From Orientallactaga sibirica (taxonomy: Eukaryota > Chordata > Mammalia > Rodentia > Dipodidae), in assembly GCA_036365145.1 (NCBI GenBank), contig JAEOAD010002231.1:248001-312000 (forward strand): a stretch of 64,000 bases of DNA, given 5' to 3'. Each line of letters starts with the position of its first letter. Position 1 is the stretch's first letter. The notes under the pieces are model-generated. The model did not search any database. It worked only from the letters and a program-made list of their open reading frames with translations, and had not been told where the DNA came from. The position numbers and the translations under genes were made by a program. Positions 44,760 through 55,982 of the stretch are shown here, one piece after another.

Positions 44760-45125
44760 GTCTTTCAAGTTTCCTAAATTTTTTTTTTTTTTCAATATCC
44801 TGGCTTCCTGAGTTCAATTCCCATGACGTTTAGTCATTTTTATTGCTCCAATTTATCCTTCCCTGCAACCTCTCACTTCTGTTTGTTCCTGCCCCTCTTA
44901 ATTTGCAAGGGCTGCCAGAACAAGGTGTGGCAGACATGGTGGCTGAAACATTAGGCATTTATTTTCTCATGCAAGTGGAGTATGAAAGCCTGAGCTCAAG
45001 GTGTCGGCAGCTTGGTTCTTTGGAACCTTCTCTTTGCCTTGTAGATAGACATCTGCACACCCTGTGCCTTCTTGCCATGAGTCTGTCCAAATTCCACTTT
45101 CTTATAAAGACACTAGTCAACTTGC

Positions 45126-45350
45126 TGGCTGGAGAGATGGCTTAGTGGTTAAGGTGCCTGCCTGCCAAGCCTAAGAATGCCCATTCAATTTTCCAGGTCC
45201 CATGTTTAGCTAGATGTAAAGTGACACAAGGGTGCAATGCCACACTTGCCCACAAGGGGGCACATGCATCTGGAATTCATCTATGGTGGGTGAGAGGCCA
45301 CTGGTGTGCCATTCTCTCTGTCTGTCTCTCTGTCTCTCTCTCAAAAAAGG
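45126..45350 (+). mobile_element. B2-like SINE, long subfamily
   Basis: TSD CACTAGTCAACTTGC (45,111-45,125) and CCCTAGTCAACTTGC (45,351-45,365), one mismatch. It contains GCCCACAAGGGGGCAC (45,249-45,264), close to the CTCF core. Ends in TCTCTC and a short A-run. Confidence 0.95.
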
Positions 45351-45430
45351 CCCTAGTCAACTTGCATTAGGAACTACCCTAATGACCTCATTATTACTTA
45401 ATTACCTTTCTAATCATCTTTTCTCCTTTA

Positions 45431-45596
45431 TTTTTTTTTTTTTTTTTTTTTTGGTTTTTTGAGGTAGGGTCTCACTCTGGCCCAGGCTGACCTGGAATTA
45501 ACTATGTAGTCTCAGGGTGGCCTTGAACTCACGGCGATCCTCCTACCTCTGCCTCCCGAGTGCTGGGATTAAAGGTGTGCGCCACCGCGCCTGGCC
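45431..45596 (-). mobile_element. B1 SINE, young-looking
   Basis: Close to a consensus-like copy: 'GAGGTAGGGTCTCACTCTGG', 'CTCACGGCGATCCTCCTACC', 'GGTGTGCGCCACCGCGCC'. Retention of several CpGs suggests recent insertion. A 20+ T run is at the left (A-tail). Confidence 0.93.
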
Positions 45597-45607
45597 TCTC
45601 CCTTACT

Positions 45608-45979
45608 TTTTTTTTTTTTTTTTTTTTTTTTGTTTTGTTTTGTTTTTTTTGTTTTTTATTGTTTTTTGACGTTGTTTTTGTTTTTTGTTTTTTTTTTTTT
45701 TAATCAATATATATTTTTTATTTATATTATTCTGATTTTACATTCATAGTATTGGTTCCATTGTCCTCCTCCCCTTCCTCCCACTTTCAAAGGGGCCCTC
45801 ATCGATGGGGAATGTTTATCATGCATTGTGAGTTTGCTCAAGAGTTCTGGTGGATAGGCCCCAGTCTCTGTGCATAATGCCCCAACTTGTGACTCTAACA
45901 ATCTTTCCGCCCCCTCTTCCGCGAGTTTCCCTGAGCCACATTGGGGTCATTTTAGTTCTGCTTCCTTGATGAGGTTTTG
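45608..45979 (-). mobile_element. Short 5'-truncated L1 (3' UTR only) with perfect TSD
   Basis: TSD TCTCCCTTACT at 45,597-45,607 and 45,980-45,990, both exact. A long T-rich tail (45,608-45,700) is followed by 3' UTR text ('CATTGTCCTCCTCCCCTTCC', 'GGACAATGTTTATC'-like, 'GACTCTAACAATCTTTCC'). It retains CpGs. It defines the true 3' end sequence of the local L1 family. Confidence 0.92.
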
Positions 45980-46359
45980 TCTCCCTTACTCTTAACAGTT
46001 TCATTCTAAGGTACTTACTTGGGATTAGAAGTTCAACATGTAAATTTGGGGGACAAGACAACCTAACCATTTCCACTGATAGCCTTTGGTCAACTTATTT
46101 TTTTGCATGAATTACTGCAGTCTTCCTACTTTCCCCCAGGCTTTTCACCTTCATTTTTCTACACCTATATTATGCATGATCATGGTATTCCTCTCTTTAG
46201 GGAGGAGGTCTTCTTTTATCAGTGCCATCTTGGTCTCTGTTAGCTGATGCTTATTGGTATCCATCATGGAGCTGTTTGGCCTTTCCAGGTGGGCTGCCTG
46301 TTTCTGCAAGTGTCACTGCTCTGTCCAAGCAGATTCTGTGCTTTCCCTCTCTCTCCTAC

Positions 46360-46600
46360 CCTATCTACCTTCAAGACTCAGCTCAATGGCTGTCTGAGTT
46401 GTGGAGCTGCCTGACATTCCATGTTGGAATTAATTCCTCCCTCCCAACTACCACACCTATTGTATTTAATTTTATTTCTCTAGAGAAGTTGCTACAGTGT
46501 CCTTTGATTATTGTAATTTAAAGGACTCTTATCTCTGTTTCCAGTACATAAATTCTTTTAACATAGAGATGGAATCTTGTGTTCCCCACAGTGCTTTCAT
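46360..46600 (-). mobile_element. Probable L2 relic
   Basis: 'ACCTTCAAGACTCAGCTCAATG', 'TAATTCCTCCCTCCCAACTACC', 'GATTATTGTAATTTAAAGGAC' and 'TTATCTCTGTTTCCAGTACATAAATTC' order match the antisense 3' end of L2. Old and diverged; a 99-codon frame over it is not real. Confidence 0.5.
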
Positions 46601-47928
46601 CCAGCTGGTAGAATAGAAACGTGCACTTAGGGGGAATTAGATGCCATTCCTCTGCTATCCTGCTCTGAGATTGAATAAATTCTGCTATGATTTTTCAAAA
46701 ACCAGGTATTGCTGCATGTACAAATGTTTCTTATTGCTGTGCATATTTAATTGTGGGTTTAAATTAGCATCTGTTTTTTTGGAGTTAAATATTTTTGGGT
46801 CTGTGAACCTAAAATAGATGGCAACTAACCTCTGAATGTGTTCCTCCTTGTGGAATTGGAAGGCGTTCTTGAAACTGAAGAAGGTGGTTGGCTGAAGTGA
46901 GAGGCTTTGAGGGATAGTGGCTGACTACATGGGTTACTAAGCCCTCAATATTTTGTAGTAGCTGCTAAACTCTGTTTTCTGTTGCCCTTTCTTGTGGGTG
47001 ACAAGTACCAAATCTCTGTGGCACACAAGGGAATGAAAATGAGAGTTTGGGGTTCATGGCCTTAGCCATTTGAATTTGTCACCCTAGTCAAATAGCACAG
47101 TCTTTCTCCTCCGTCTTGCATTGTCCCTTTTGGTTTCCCACAAGAATTTTTTTTTTTTTGCCCAACTTGATGGGCAAATGCATAATTTATTTCATCACTG
47201 AATTTATTGTGAAAGTAATTGTTTTCCTAATGTGTGGAACCAATGTAAACAAAGCTAAGAAGCATGGTTTGTGGCTTATTTAAAACACTGCTTTCTGTGT
47301 GCTGTTCCAGCAAGCTGGTTGCTTTGCTGTGGGATAGTGGTCTGGTGTGGATTAGCAACCTTGCAGGAAAATGCTGAAACAGTTTGCCATCTTCCCTGAA
47401 AAATAACACTGCTGTACACCAGAAGGGTGATAGGCTGCATGCTACTCTGAAACTCTTGTTTTGGATTCTGGCTGCGCTTCCTTATGTGGAAGAACAGACA
47501 CAGGATGCCATGCTGCAGCTCTAAATGTCACGTTTGATGAGTGTACCCAAGCTTGTGGGTTGGCTTAAAAAAATCCATAGCTTAATGAGAAGGGAGAGAA
47601 ATGGATTATGAGATAATAGCAGAGCTATAAGAATTGGAATACTTACCTATTCCTATATAGCTGATCAATTGTTAGTTTATGCATCTATTCAGATCTTCTT
47701 CGTTCCTCCAGTGTAACAGGTGTTTGTTCACTAAAGTAGACTTTCTAGCAGGCCCTTTCATCTTGTGAAGACATGGCCTTTTCACTGACTCTAACAGTGG
47801 CTGCTACTGCTCAGCAGAGCCTAGGACACTGGCCTTGGACATGGGGACAGAGGTGGAAGGTCAGCCCAAGGGTCTCCACCTATTCTTTATTTTTTAAAAA
47901 ATTAATCTTTCTTACTTCACACTATGTA

Positions 47929-47936
<8 letters not shown>
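46601..47936. other. Repeat-poor interval
   Basis: About 1.3 kb unassigned. Short T-run at 47,148. No exon, promoter or family recognised. Confidence 0.5.

Positions 47937-47980
<44 letters not shown>
47937..47980. repeat. (TA)n microsatellite
   Basis: About 22 TA units preceded by a short (TG) run. Long pure AT tracts can form cruciforms and are length-unstable. Confidence 0.97.
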
Positions 47981-47983
<3 letters not shown>

Positions 47984-48029
47984 TGTATATATCTGCATCA
48001 TTATAATCACTATAGTTTTTTTTCTTCTT

Positions 48030-48235
48030 TAAAAATTTTATTTATTAATTTATTTGCAAGTAGAAAGAGAGAAGAGAGAGAGAATAGGTGCTCCAGGGCC
48101 TCCTGCCACTGCTAAACTCCAGACACATGCATCACTTTGTGCATCTGGCTTTACATGGGTACTAGGGAATTGAGTGCTAGTTATTAGGCATTTGCAAGCA
48201 AATGCCTTAATGGCTGAGCCATCTCTCCAGCCTTA
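48030..48235 (-). mobile_element. B2-like SINE
   Basis: Plus strand 'GAATAGGTGCTCCAGGGCC' to 'TGGCTGAGCCATCTCTCCAG'. The tRNA part has a small rearrangement ('GGCATTTGCAAGCAAATGCC', an imperfect palindrome). A few body bases ('GCTAAACTCC') are deleted. Confidence 0.9.
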
Positions 48236-48876
48236 CTAATTGTTCTTATTAGCTTCCTTACTACTTCCCCCTGGTCCTTCTCATTTTTTGTTAATCTCCT
48301 TTCTTTAAATTTTATTGTATAATACATATGTATACACATTTATATGTAAATTTAAATCTAGACTCCATATATGAGAATGAGACTCGTGTAAGTATGGCTT
48401 GTTTTGCTTAACTCAATGATTTCCAGATACAACAATTTTCTTGAAAATGTTATAATTTCATCATCATCATTATTATTTAGAACTGAATAAATACCAATTG
48501 TGTATATGTACCACCTTTTCTTTATTCACTTCTCTCTTGGTGGGTCTATATCTTAGCTATTGTGAACAATGCTACAGTAAACATGTATATTCAAGTATCT
48601 CTGTGGTATGATGACTTAGAGTCCTTCAGGTATATCCCTAATAGTAGTATGTTGGGTCATATAGTAGCTTAATTTTTAACTTGGAGGAGCCTCTGCACTG
48701 ACATTCCTAACAGTGGTGTATAGGGTGCCTCTTTCCACATATCCGTGCCAGCATTCACTGTCATTTATTTTCTTGATGTTAGCCATTCTGACTGGGCTGA
48801 TATAGATAAGCTATCTCAAAAGCAGTTCAATTTGTATTTCCCTGGTGGCTATGGCTAAGGATGTTGAACTTCTTAA

Positions 48877-48929
48877 ATACATACATATACATATATATGT
48901 ATATATGTATATATGTATGTGTGCGTGTG

Positions 48930-48961
<32 letters not shown>

Positions 48962-48966
48962 TACAC
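48877..48966. repeat. Compound (TA)/(TATG)/(CA) microsatellite
   Basis: About 90 bp of ATAC, TATG, GTGC, (TA)11 and (CA)6 blocks inside the ancient L1, with dyad symmetry between the GT and AC parts. Confidence 0.93.
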
Positions 48967-49046
48967 TGTGTTTCTTCTTTTGAAGACTACCTTTTCAGTT
49001 CTTTAGCTCACTTTTTAGATGATGTTTGTGTTTTTTATTTTACATT

Positions 49047-49110
49047 GTTTTTGTTGAGGCATAGTCTTACTCTAGGCCAGGCTGACCTGGACCTCCTGCT
49101 GTAGTCTGGG
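49047..49110 (-). mobile_element. B1 fragment in L1
   Basis: 'TTGAGGCATAGTCTTACTCTAG', 'CAGGCTGACCTGGACC' and 'TGTAGTCTGGGCTG' are the A-tail-side half of a minus-strand B1. The rest is missing. Confidence 0.75.
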
Positions 49111-50185
49111 CTGATAGTTAATTTTTGTGTCTCTTTATATATCCTAAATACTGATGCTCTGTCTGGTGTAGAGTTAGCAAAGGATTTTTTCTCATTCTGG
49201 AGGTTGTCTCTTCACTCAGCTGATTGTTTTCTTTGCTGTGCAGGAGTTTCTTAATCTCATCTATTCCTATTTGCCAGTCCGTGAGGGTTTTCCTGTGCTA
49301 CTGGAGACTTTTACAGAAAATCCTTGCCTATGCCTATATCGGAGTGTTTTCCCATTGCAGTTTCAACGTTTTAGCTTTTATGTTAAGGTGTTTGATCCAT
49401 TTTGAATGGAATTTTGTGCGTGGTAAGAGAGATGTATTTTCTTTCGGCTACATATAGAAATCTAGCTTTCCCAGCACCATTTGTATGTTTTTCCTTAGCA
49501 TCAATGTATGCTTTTGATACCTTTGTCCAAAACTAGATGGCTACACCTATGTGGATTTATTTCTGGTTCCTGTATTTCATTTTATTTGTCGACATGACCA
49601 CGTTAGTGCTAGTACCATGCTGTTTTTGTTGTTAAAGCTCTGCCATCAGCTATTATGGTATGACACCTCCAGCATGGCACTTTCTGCTTGGCATTGCTTT
49701 AGTGCTTCCATATGAACTTTAGTATTGCTTTTTATATAGTTAGGTGAAGAATATTAATTGGAATTCTGAAGGGAATTGTGTTGAATCTGTAAATCATTTT
49801 TGTTTGCTGTGTTCACAATACTAATTCTGCCAGTCTTTGAACATGGGAAGTCTTCCATGTTCTAGTATCTTCTTTAGTTTCTTTTTCCATTGTCCTAAAG
49901 CTTTCATTGTAGAGATCTTTCACCTCCTTGGTTGCACATATTACTATCTTATGTATATTTTAGGCAATTGTGAATAGGTTTTTCCTGATTTTTTTTTAAA
50001 GAAGCTGGCTGATGTTTTATGTGTCATTGCTGAAAGTGTTTATCAGATCAAAGAAATTTCTGGTGGGGCCTTTTGGTTGTTTTAAGGATAGGACCATATT
50101 GTCTGCACACAGCACATTTGCCTTTTCTTCCTCTTATGATATTGCTCTAAGACCTCAAGCCCTATAATGAATAATGGTAGAGAGT

Positions 50186-50297
50186 GTGCTCACTTCGGCA
50201 GCACATATACTAATACTGGAATGATACAGAGAAGATTAGCATGGCCCCTCTGTAAGGATGACACGCAAATTCGTGAAGTGTTCCTTTTTTTTTTTTT
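50186..50297 (+). pseudogene. U6 spliceosomal snRNA pseudogene (retrocopy)
   Basis: Full-length match to mammalian U6: starts GTGCTCACTTCGGCAGCACA, keeps the ACAGAGA box, and ends at 'CGTGAAGTGTTCC' followed by T13. By eye against human U6 from memory there are 8 substitutions and no indels in 99 nt; five or so sit at CpG or GCGC positions. The GCGC of the internal stem-loop has become CTGT. It lies in an L1 with no recognised U6 promoter (PSE). AGAGT occurs directly before it and again after the T/A tail (50,301), a possible short TSD. Real U6 acts in the catalytic core of the spliceosome; this copy is most likely silent. Confidence 0.93.
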
Positions 50298-50361
50298 AAA
50301 AGAGTGAATATCCTAGTCTAATTCTTGATTTTTGGAGGTGATATTTTCTGCTTAAAATAAG

Positions 50362-50440
50362 GTTGCAGCCTGGGCTAGAGCAAGACCCTACCTCAAACAA
50401 ACAACCCTACCTCAAAATAACAATAATAAAAAAAATGGCT
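50362..50440 (+). mobile_element. B1 3' fragment with repeated tail
   Basis: 'GCCTGGGCTAGAGCAAGACCC' plus a tail in which CCCTACCTCAAA occurs twice (50,385 and 50,406). The 5' two thirds are missing. Confidence 0.75.
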
Positions 50441-50519
50441 AGAAGTTTGTAGAATCTAATTTAGATTTTACTATGTTGAGGTAGGTTTCTTCTAGTCCTA
50501 GTTTATTAGGGGATTTTAA

Positions 50520-50703
50520 AAGATTTTTATTTATTCATGGGGGAAGGAGCAGATAGAGAGAATGGGCACACCAGGGCCTCCAACCACTGCATACGAACTC
50601 CAGAAGCATGTGCATTTGGCTTATATGGGTACTGGGGATTCGAACCTAGATCCTTAGGCTTTTCGGGCAAGGGACTTAATCATTAAACCATGTCATCAGC
50701 CCT
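50520..50703 (-). mobile_element. B2-like SINE
   Basis: Plus strand 'GAGAATGGGCACACCAGGGCC' to 'AACCATGTCATCAGCCC'. Imperfect direct repeats ATTAGGGGATTTT and ATTCAGGGATTTT flank it. The CACCACCTTG word is deleted. Confidence 0.9.
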
Positions 50704-50718
50704 ATTCAGGGATTTTTT

Positions 50719-50881
50719 CTTTTTTTTTTTTTTTTTTTTGGTTTTGCAAAGTAGGGTCTCACTCTGGTCTAGGCTGACCTGGAATTAACTATGTAGTCTC
50801 AGGGTGGCCTCAAACTCTCGGCGATCCTTCTACCTCTGCCCCCCAGTGCTGGGATTAAAAGTGTGCGCCACCATGCCCAGC
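50719..50881 (-). mobile_element. B1 SINE with perfect TSD
   Basis: TSD TTCAGGGATTTTTT at 50,705-50,718 and 50,882-50,895. The left copy overlaps the TSD of the neighbouring B2-like SINE, so the B1 landed in that duplicated target. T-run of 20 at the left. Confidence 0.95.
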
Positions 50882-52239
50882 TTCAGGGATTTTTTAAGAT
50901 TGAAAGATGTTGAACTTTGTCATATTCCATCTCTGTGTCTATTGAAGTGATCATGTGGTTTTGCTTTTAATGTAAGGTGCTGTAATACACTAATTGATTT
51001 GGGAAAGTTTTAATTATTTTTCAGTTATTATGATTATGTTGAAGTTGTTTATTCATCTTGATTTATTTTTGGTAGGTCATATGTTTATAGGAAGTTGTCC
51101 AATTTCTTCTAAATTTTCCATATTTTAGAATATAAGTTTCAAACTTTTCCATAAAGATCCTTTGGATTTTCCCAGGATTTGTTGTAACATCTACTTTTTC
51201 CATCTTTAATTTTACTAATGTAGGTCTTTTCTCTTTATATTGATTAGTTTGATTAGGGCTTTGTCAATATTTTTTTTCAAATAATCAACTCTTCATTTGA
51301 TATATTCTGTGTATTGCTGTTTTAGCCTCCATTTCATTAATTTCTGCCCTGATCTTTATGACTTTTTTTTTTTTTTGCCATCTACTGCTTTTATGTTTGG
51401 CTTATTTTCTGATGAGATTCAGGTTATTTGACATGGTCTGATCTTTATAGTATATGCACTCATAGCTATAAAGCGTCCTCTTAGAACTGTCATGGTTGTA
51501 TCCCAAAGATACTGGTAAGTTGTATATTCCTTTTCAGTTAAATCTGGGAATTTAAAATTTTCCTTTGTGATTTCTTCCATGACCTAGTGTTCATTCAAGG
51601 TATAGTATGCAGAATCTATGTATTTGTGTAGTTTCCCTAGCTATTGATTTCTACTTTTAATACAAGCAATTGTTTCAGCGCTCTAGTATTAGTTACGGCT
51701 TGTTCCGTGACCTACAATGTGGTTGGTGGGAGATAAGGTTCCATAACTACTCAGAAGAGAATGAACATTTGTATTTGTTAGGTGGAATAGTGCATATATT
51801 GTGTTTTTTTTTGTTTGTTTGTTTTAGTTTGGATAATGTATCTGAAGGTGAGAGTATTTAAGTCACATGCTATTATTTTATCAAGATCTATATGAAATTT
51901 TATGTCTCTTAGTATTCATTTTGTGAAGTTGGAAACCACAGTGTTTGGTACATGTATTTATAATTGTTATATCTTCTTTGTGAATTGTTCTCTTTACTAA
52001 CATGTAGTGGCCTTTGTCTCTTCTGGCTAATTTTGGTGGGAAGTATATGTTAACAGATACCACAATATCTATGAAGCTTGTTTTCAGTTTTTCCTCACTT
52101 GGTAGGTTGACTTCGATTTTTTTTTGAATCTCAGTCTATGAGTGTCTTTGCCATTGAAATAATGTTTTTTGGAGGCAACAGATAATCAAATCTTGTTTTG
52201 TAATCTAGTCTGCTTGTCTTTTTAAATTTTTAAATTTTC

Positions 52240-53730
52240 AATTTTTAAACTTATTGATTTTTTTAAAAACAGGTTGTACACATAGACCCCTCTCCCCCAC
52301 CACAATTCTGCTGAGAGTGTTCAATGGGGTTGTTAGTATTCAGTGTGAGGACCAAGAGGCCTCAGCCACTCTCTGATGGGATGGGGGAAGTATAGTGTCT
52401 CAGACAATTCCCATTCACTCTGAGGCTCTTATAATCTTTCTGGCCCTTCTTCTGCAGTGCTCCCTGAGCCTTGGTGGGCAAGATAAAGATCTGATTTAAT
52501 GTTGTCTTCTTTTTTTTTTATTAACAGCTTCTATACTTACATACAAAAAACACATGATATTTCGCTCCCCTCCCCCCATTCCACTTTAGAACTCCAATCT
52601 CCATCATATCCCCTCCCTCTCTCCATTAGTCTCTGTCTTAATTTGATGACATCATCTTTTTCTTCTATTTTGAGGGTCTTGTGAAGGTATTGCTAGGCTC
52701 TGCAAGGTCATGGATATCGAGGCCAATTTCTGTCTGGGCAGTTGCATTGTAAGAAGTCATACCCTTCCTTTGGCTCTTCCATTCTATCCGTCCCCTCTTC
52801 CACAATGGTCCCTGAGCCTTGGAAGGTGTGACAGAGGTGTTTCAGTGCTGGGCACTCCTCCATCCCTTCTTCTCAGCACTATGTTGCCTTTTGGGTCATC
52901 CCAGTGGTCATCTCCATCTGAAAAGAGAAGCTTCTCTAACCAGAAGTGAGAGTAGTGTTAATATGTGAATATGAGCATTAAGTGTAGTGCTTTCAAGGGC
53001 AGCTTGGTGGGAATAATATATACATTTAGTCAGACAAGAGCAGGCTTTATACCCCTAAGGCTCATGACCTCACCTGCCATAGACTTTTGCTTATGTTTTT
53101 CAGTACCAGGTATGTATTCCCTCCCATAGAGTGGGCCTTCAGTCCAATTATGGAGCAGTTGGTCATCAGCAGTGAAAACAGTGGACACTGAATATTCAAG
53201 TTTGGCCAGACAGGCCCAATGACTGAACGGGTGCAATAGTGGCATGTCTACTCTTGGGGTAACCAACTGCTCCATAATGTTGCTTTCTTTCTAGACTCTG
53301 GATGTCTGTTTTTATGAGGTTTGAGGGACCACAGTGTCTGTCACCATTTTCCTGGAAATGGTTTTCAGGCTAGCCATGAGAGCAAAATTCATGGCCTTGC
53401 TTCCCCTGTAATGATTTCTAGGTCCTAGGCAGAAGAGAGGGAGGTGACCCATTTCCTAGTAGATAGCTCTCTCTTCTTGATGTATTGATGTGTACTTGTT
53501 CTCGCCTGTATTCTCCTCCGTCTGTAAAATAGAACAGATGCTCCATCCAAAAGTGAAAACAAATAAAAGGGGATATACCCAGTCATTAGAAAGATATATT
53601 GATGTGTATATTCATTCTTCTTAGAGAGTAGTGGAGGTTCTCTCTGGGTAGTCTGTTGACTGGTGTTTCATTTTTCTTTACTCAATTATGAGCCACGAGA
53701 GAGTCCTGACTACTCATTGTCAATTGTTTG
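52240..53730 (-). mobile_element. L1 3' UTR, long and internally repeated
   Basis: Two UTR starts are visible: 'ACAGGTTGTACACATAGACC' (52,270) and 'ATTAACAGCTTCTATACTTA' (52,520), the latter matching the start at 14,195. Then come phrases shared with 14.2-15.4 kb and 57.1-57.9 kb, e.g. 'GGTCCCTGAGCCTTGGAAGG', 'AAAAGAGAAGCTTCTCTAACC' and 'CCATAGAGTGGGCCTTCAGTCC'. The order suggests two overlapping L1 3' ends or a UTR with tandem modules. No ORF2 is attached on the right. Confidence 0.7.
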
Positions 53731-55699
53731 CCTTTAGCCTCTAGAGATTATGTGAGATGGTACAGATACAGCTAATTCTTCTTTTTGGGTTCTTGTCTTT
53801 CCACCATGAAGAATGAAGTGGACAGGCAATGAGGGGTGAAGAAGCAGGGAGGCCTTTTTTTTTCCATGAGTGAGTGACAACTGGAATGAAAAAGTGGAAG
53901 CTCTGAACTCTTGGTGGTGGCAGGATGCCAATGAAGAGGGTTTGCTAGTGAGTGTTCCAGTGTTCAACCCTTAGCAGGCCTTGGGATGCCAGCCAAGAGG
54001 GGTTCTGATTAGAATTGCAGCTATTGCCCTAGCAAGTATTGAGCCCTGGAGAAGCAGGACCCAGAGCAGTGAGTCTGGGAGGCAGGAATGGCAGGTCTAC
54101 CCCCAAGCAGGAGCAGGTCTTCTTCCTCAGATGAGTGGAAGGGAATCAGCCACTGGAGGTTGTGCAGGTGGGCTCTAATTGGTTGAGTACATGGGAATGA
54201 GGTGAAGGGAGCTATAACCAATCAAGAGGGAGCCTGCTAAACTTGGCAAGGTAATGTGAGGACCTGCCAAAAAGCTTCTCTCTCTCTCTACCAGTGGCTC
54301 CGTGTCCCTTGCAGCCAAGGAAATCATGGGTAGGTGGCACTTGACTTTCAAAAAGGACCCAACAAGACAGTTGGACCAGGGATTTTCAAAGCCTGACTGA
54401 TACCAGTGGCTTTGATCACCTCTGGGGAAACTTCTATCCCTTTCAATGCTATTATTAAGTCTATAACTCTTTGGAGAGTTGAAAACCATATTTATTTATT
54501 GCTGAATTTTCTATGGCTAATGGGCTTCCATTGAGTGCAGCTCAGCTTGGGCAGGAGGTAACAGCTGGCTTTAAAAATTGATGTTTCTTCATTGCAGTCT
54601 GATTCAACTTACTGCTATGAAAGAAGCCACTAACCACAGAGAGTAAGATAAGAATAACTTTGTAGACTTGTTTACTAACTTCAGGCTGTACATGACAGAT
54701 AGATGTGACTTTATAATGGCAATTTTCTTTTGTAGCCCTTTTAATGTGCCAGGGTTCTAAATATTTTGCATATTTTTACTTAGCCATTTTCCCACCAGCC
54801 TATGAAGTATTCTTTTTGAAGTCTTACAAATAAGGCAATAGGCCAAGAGAAGCCAAGTAATTGGCCCTGAGTTTTTGTAATTATAAATGTCAGAGGCAAG
54901 GGGAGAGAGAGGGAGAGAGAGAAATAAAGAGAACATAGAAACACAGGGCTCTCTTTTACAAAATGGTAGTATCCTATTACAATAATTTATATAGCTTTTT
55001 TTCTTCAAAGTACTTTAAAATGATTTAAATAACATTGTCTTTTTATGTAACAATAGCACCAGTGATTGCCCAATATATCTTACAAATTTTTTCCTGTAAC
55101 ATTGATCAAATTACATTGCGTCATTCTTTAGTTTTTCATACCACTTTCTATAGACCATCAATAGTTTCATTTTTTGAGATGGATGAGTAAAGTTTGAGGC
55201 CAATTTTTGGCCACAGAAGAGAGCAAAGTATTTACTGATGTTGAATTCATGACCTTGGACTTTGTCTGAAGCATTCTCTAGTCAAGTGAGCTTCTGGGAT
55301 CAGATTATATACATCTGGAGAGCAAACATTATATACATGTTTATTCCTCCTATATCTGTTTAGAGGGATCCAGGTGGGGAAGTCTATGTTTTATTGTCTT
55401 CTTGGTGTAGCAATAATGTCATATTTTTCAGAATACAGAGTGGATCCTTGAAAGGGTAGTTACAAAAGGGCTCCAATTGTATTTGAACCATTTGTTTCAA
55501 TTCCCAATAATTCCTGAACATTTTTGGATTCTTGAGAATTTTGTTTTTTCAAATTTGTCACAAAGTTTTTATAGGCAGGAAGGTTTATTTACTACAAAAG
55601 ATGAGGCCTGGTATGCTTTCACAAACAAAATTAAAGCTACAGATCTTTAGTATATGAAGAATTTTTCATTGACAGTACTTTTCTTCTAATTTTAAAAAT
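53731..55699. other. Interval with a GC-richer block and a MIR
   Basis: 53,940-54,480 is GC-richer than its surroundings and has CCAAT-type boxes on both strands (ATTGGTTGAG at 54,178, ACCAATCAAG at 54,216). 54,500-55,690 is AT-rich and unassigned apart from the MIR. Confidence 0.4.
54735..54900 (-). repeat. Probable MIR relic
   Basis: 'TTCTAAATATTTTGCATATTTTTACTTAGCC', 'GCCTATGAAGTATTC', 'AGAAGCCAAGTAATTGGCCC' follow the antisense MIR core order. Confidence 0.5.
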
Positions 55700-55982
55700 T
55701 ATTATTGTGTGCATGCGTATGTGGAGGACAGAGGACAACCTCAGGTTTTGTTCCTCAGATGCCGTCAAGTTTTCTTGTCCACTGCTCTGCTCTGCTCTTT
55801 TTTTCTTTTGAGACAGGGTCTGGAAGAAGTAGGCTAGCCTGGCTGGCAAACAAGCCCATGTTTCTGACTCCTCATAACCGGAATTACACATGCCTGGCAT
55901 TGTTATGTGGGTTTTAGGAATCAAACTCAGTTCCTCATGCTTATGATGCAAGCACTTTAGCAACTGTTATCTTCTCAGCTCC
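55700..55982 (-). mobile_element. B4-like composite SINE
   Basis: Plus strand: 'GTATGTGGAGGACAGAGGAC', 'TTTGAGACAGGGTCTGGAAG', 'TAGGCTAGCCTGGCTGGC', 'GGAATCAAACTCAGTTCCTC', 'GATGCAAGCACTTTAGC'. This is the full antisense order of a B4-type element. Confidence 0.8.

Larger units (their letters stand above)
44900..46085 (-). mobile_element. Ancient MLT-type LTR relic, interrupted three times
   Basis: Antisense text of a common mammalian LTR: 'TTGCAAGGGCTGCCAGAACA', 'GGCATTTATTTTCTCATGC', 'TCAAGGTGTCGGCAGCTTGG', 'CTTTCTTATAAAGACACTAG', 'CCCTAATGACCTCATTATTAC', then after insertions 'CATTCTAAGGTACTTACTTGGG' and 'AGTTCAACATGTAAATTTGGG'. It carries inserted copies at 45,126-45,350, 45,431-45,596 and 45,608-45,979. 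The family name is from memory. Confidence 0.55.
48240..52215 (-). mobile_element. Ancient L1: nearly full-length decayed ORF2 plus 3' UTR
   Basis: Antisense L1 across about 4 kb: 'ATGTACCACCTTTTCTTTATTC' and 'GCTATTGTGAACAATGCTAC' at the 3' end, 'GCTGTGCAGGAGTTTCTTAATC', 'CCTTGCCTATGCCTATATC', 'TTGATCCATTTTGAATGG', 'CACCTCCTTGGTTGCACA' (reverse transcriptase region), 'CTTAGAACTGTCATGGTTG' and 'GTAGTGGCCTTTGTCTCTTC' (endonuclease side). Full of stops. It normally encodes endonuclease/reverse transcriptase; no function remains. It hosts seven later features. Confidence 0.85.

Noticed and set aside
50186..50297. Functional U6 gene
   Set aside because: Eight substitutions, including the internal stem-loop GCGC, and no recognised PSE upstream argue for a pseudogene.
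54021..54489. Possible CpG-island promoter of a gene
   Set aside because: CpG count is low despite higher GC, and no first exon or ORF follows; retained only as an unexplained block.
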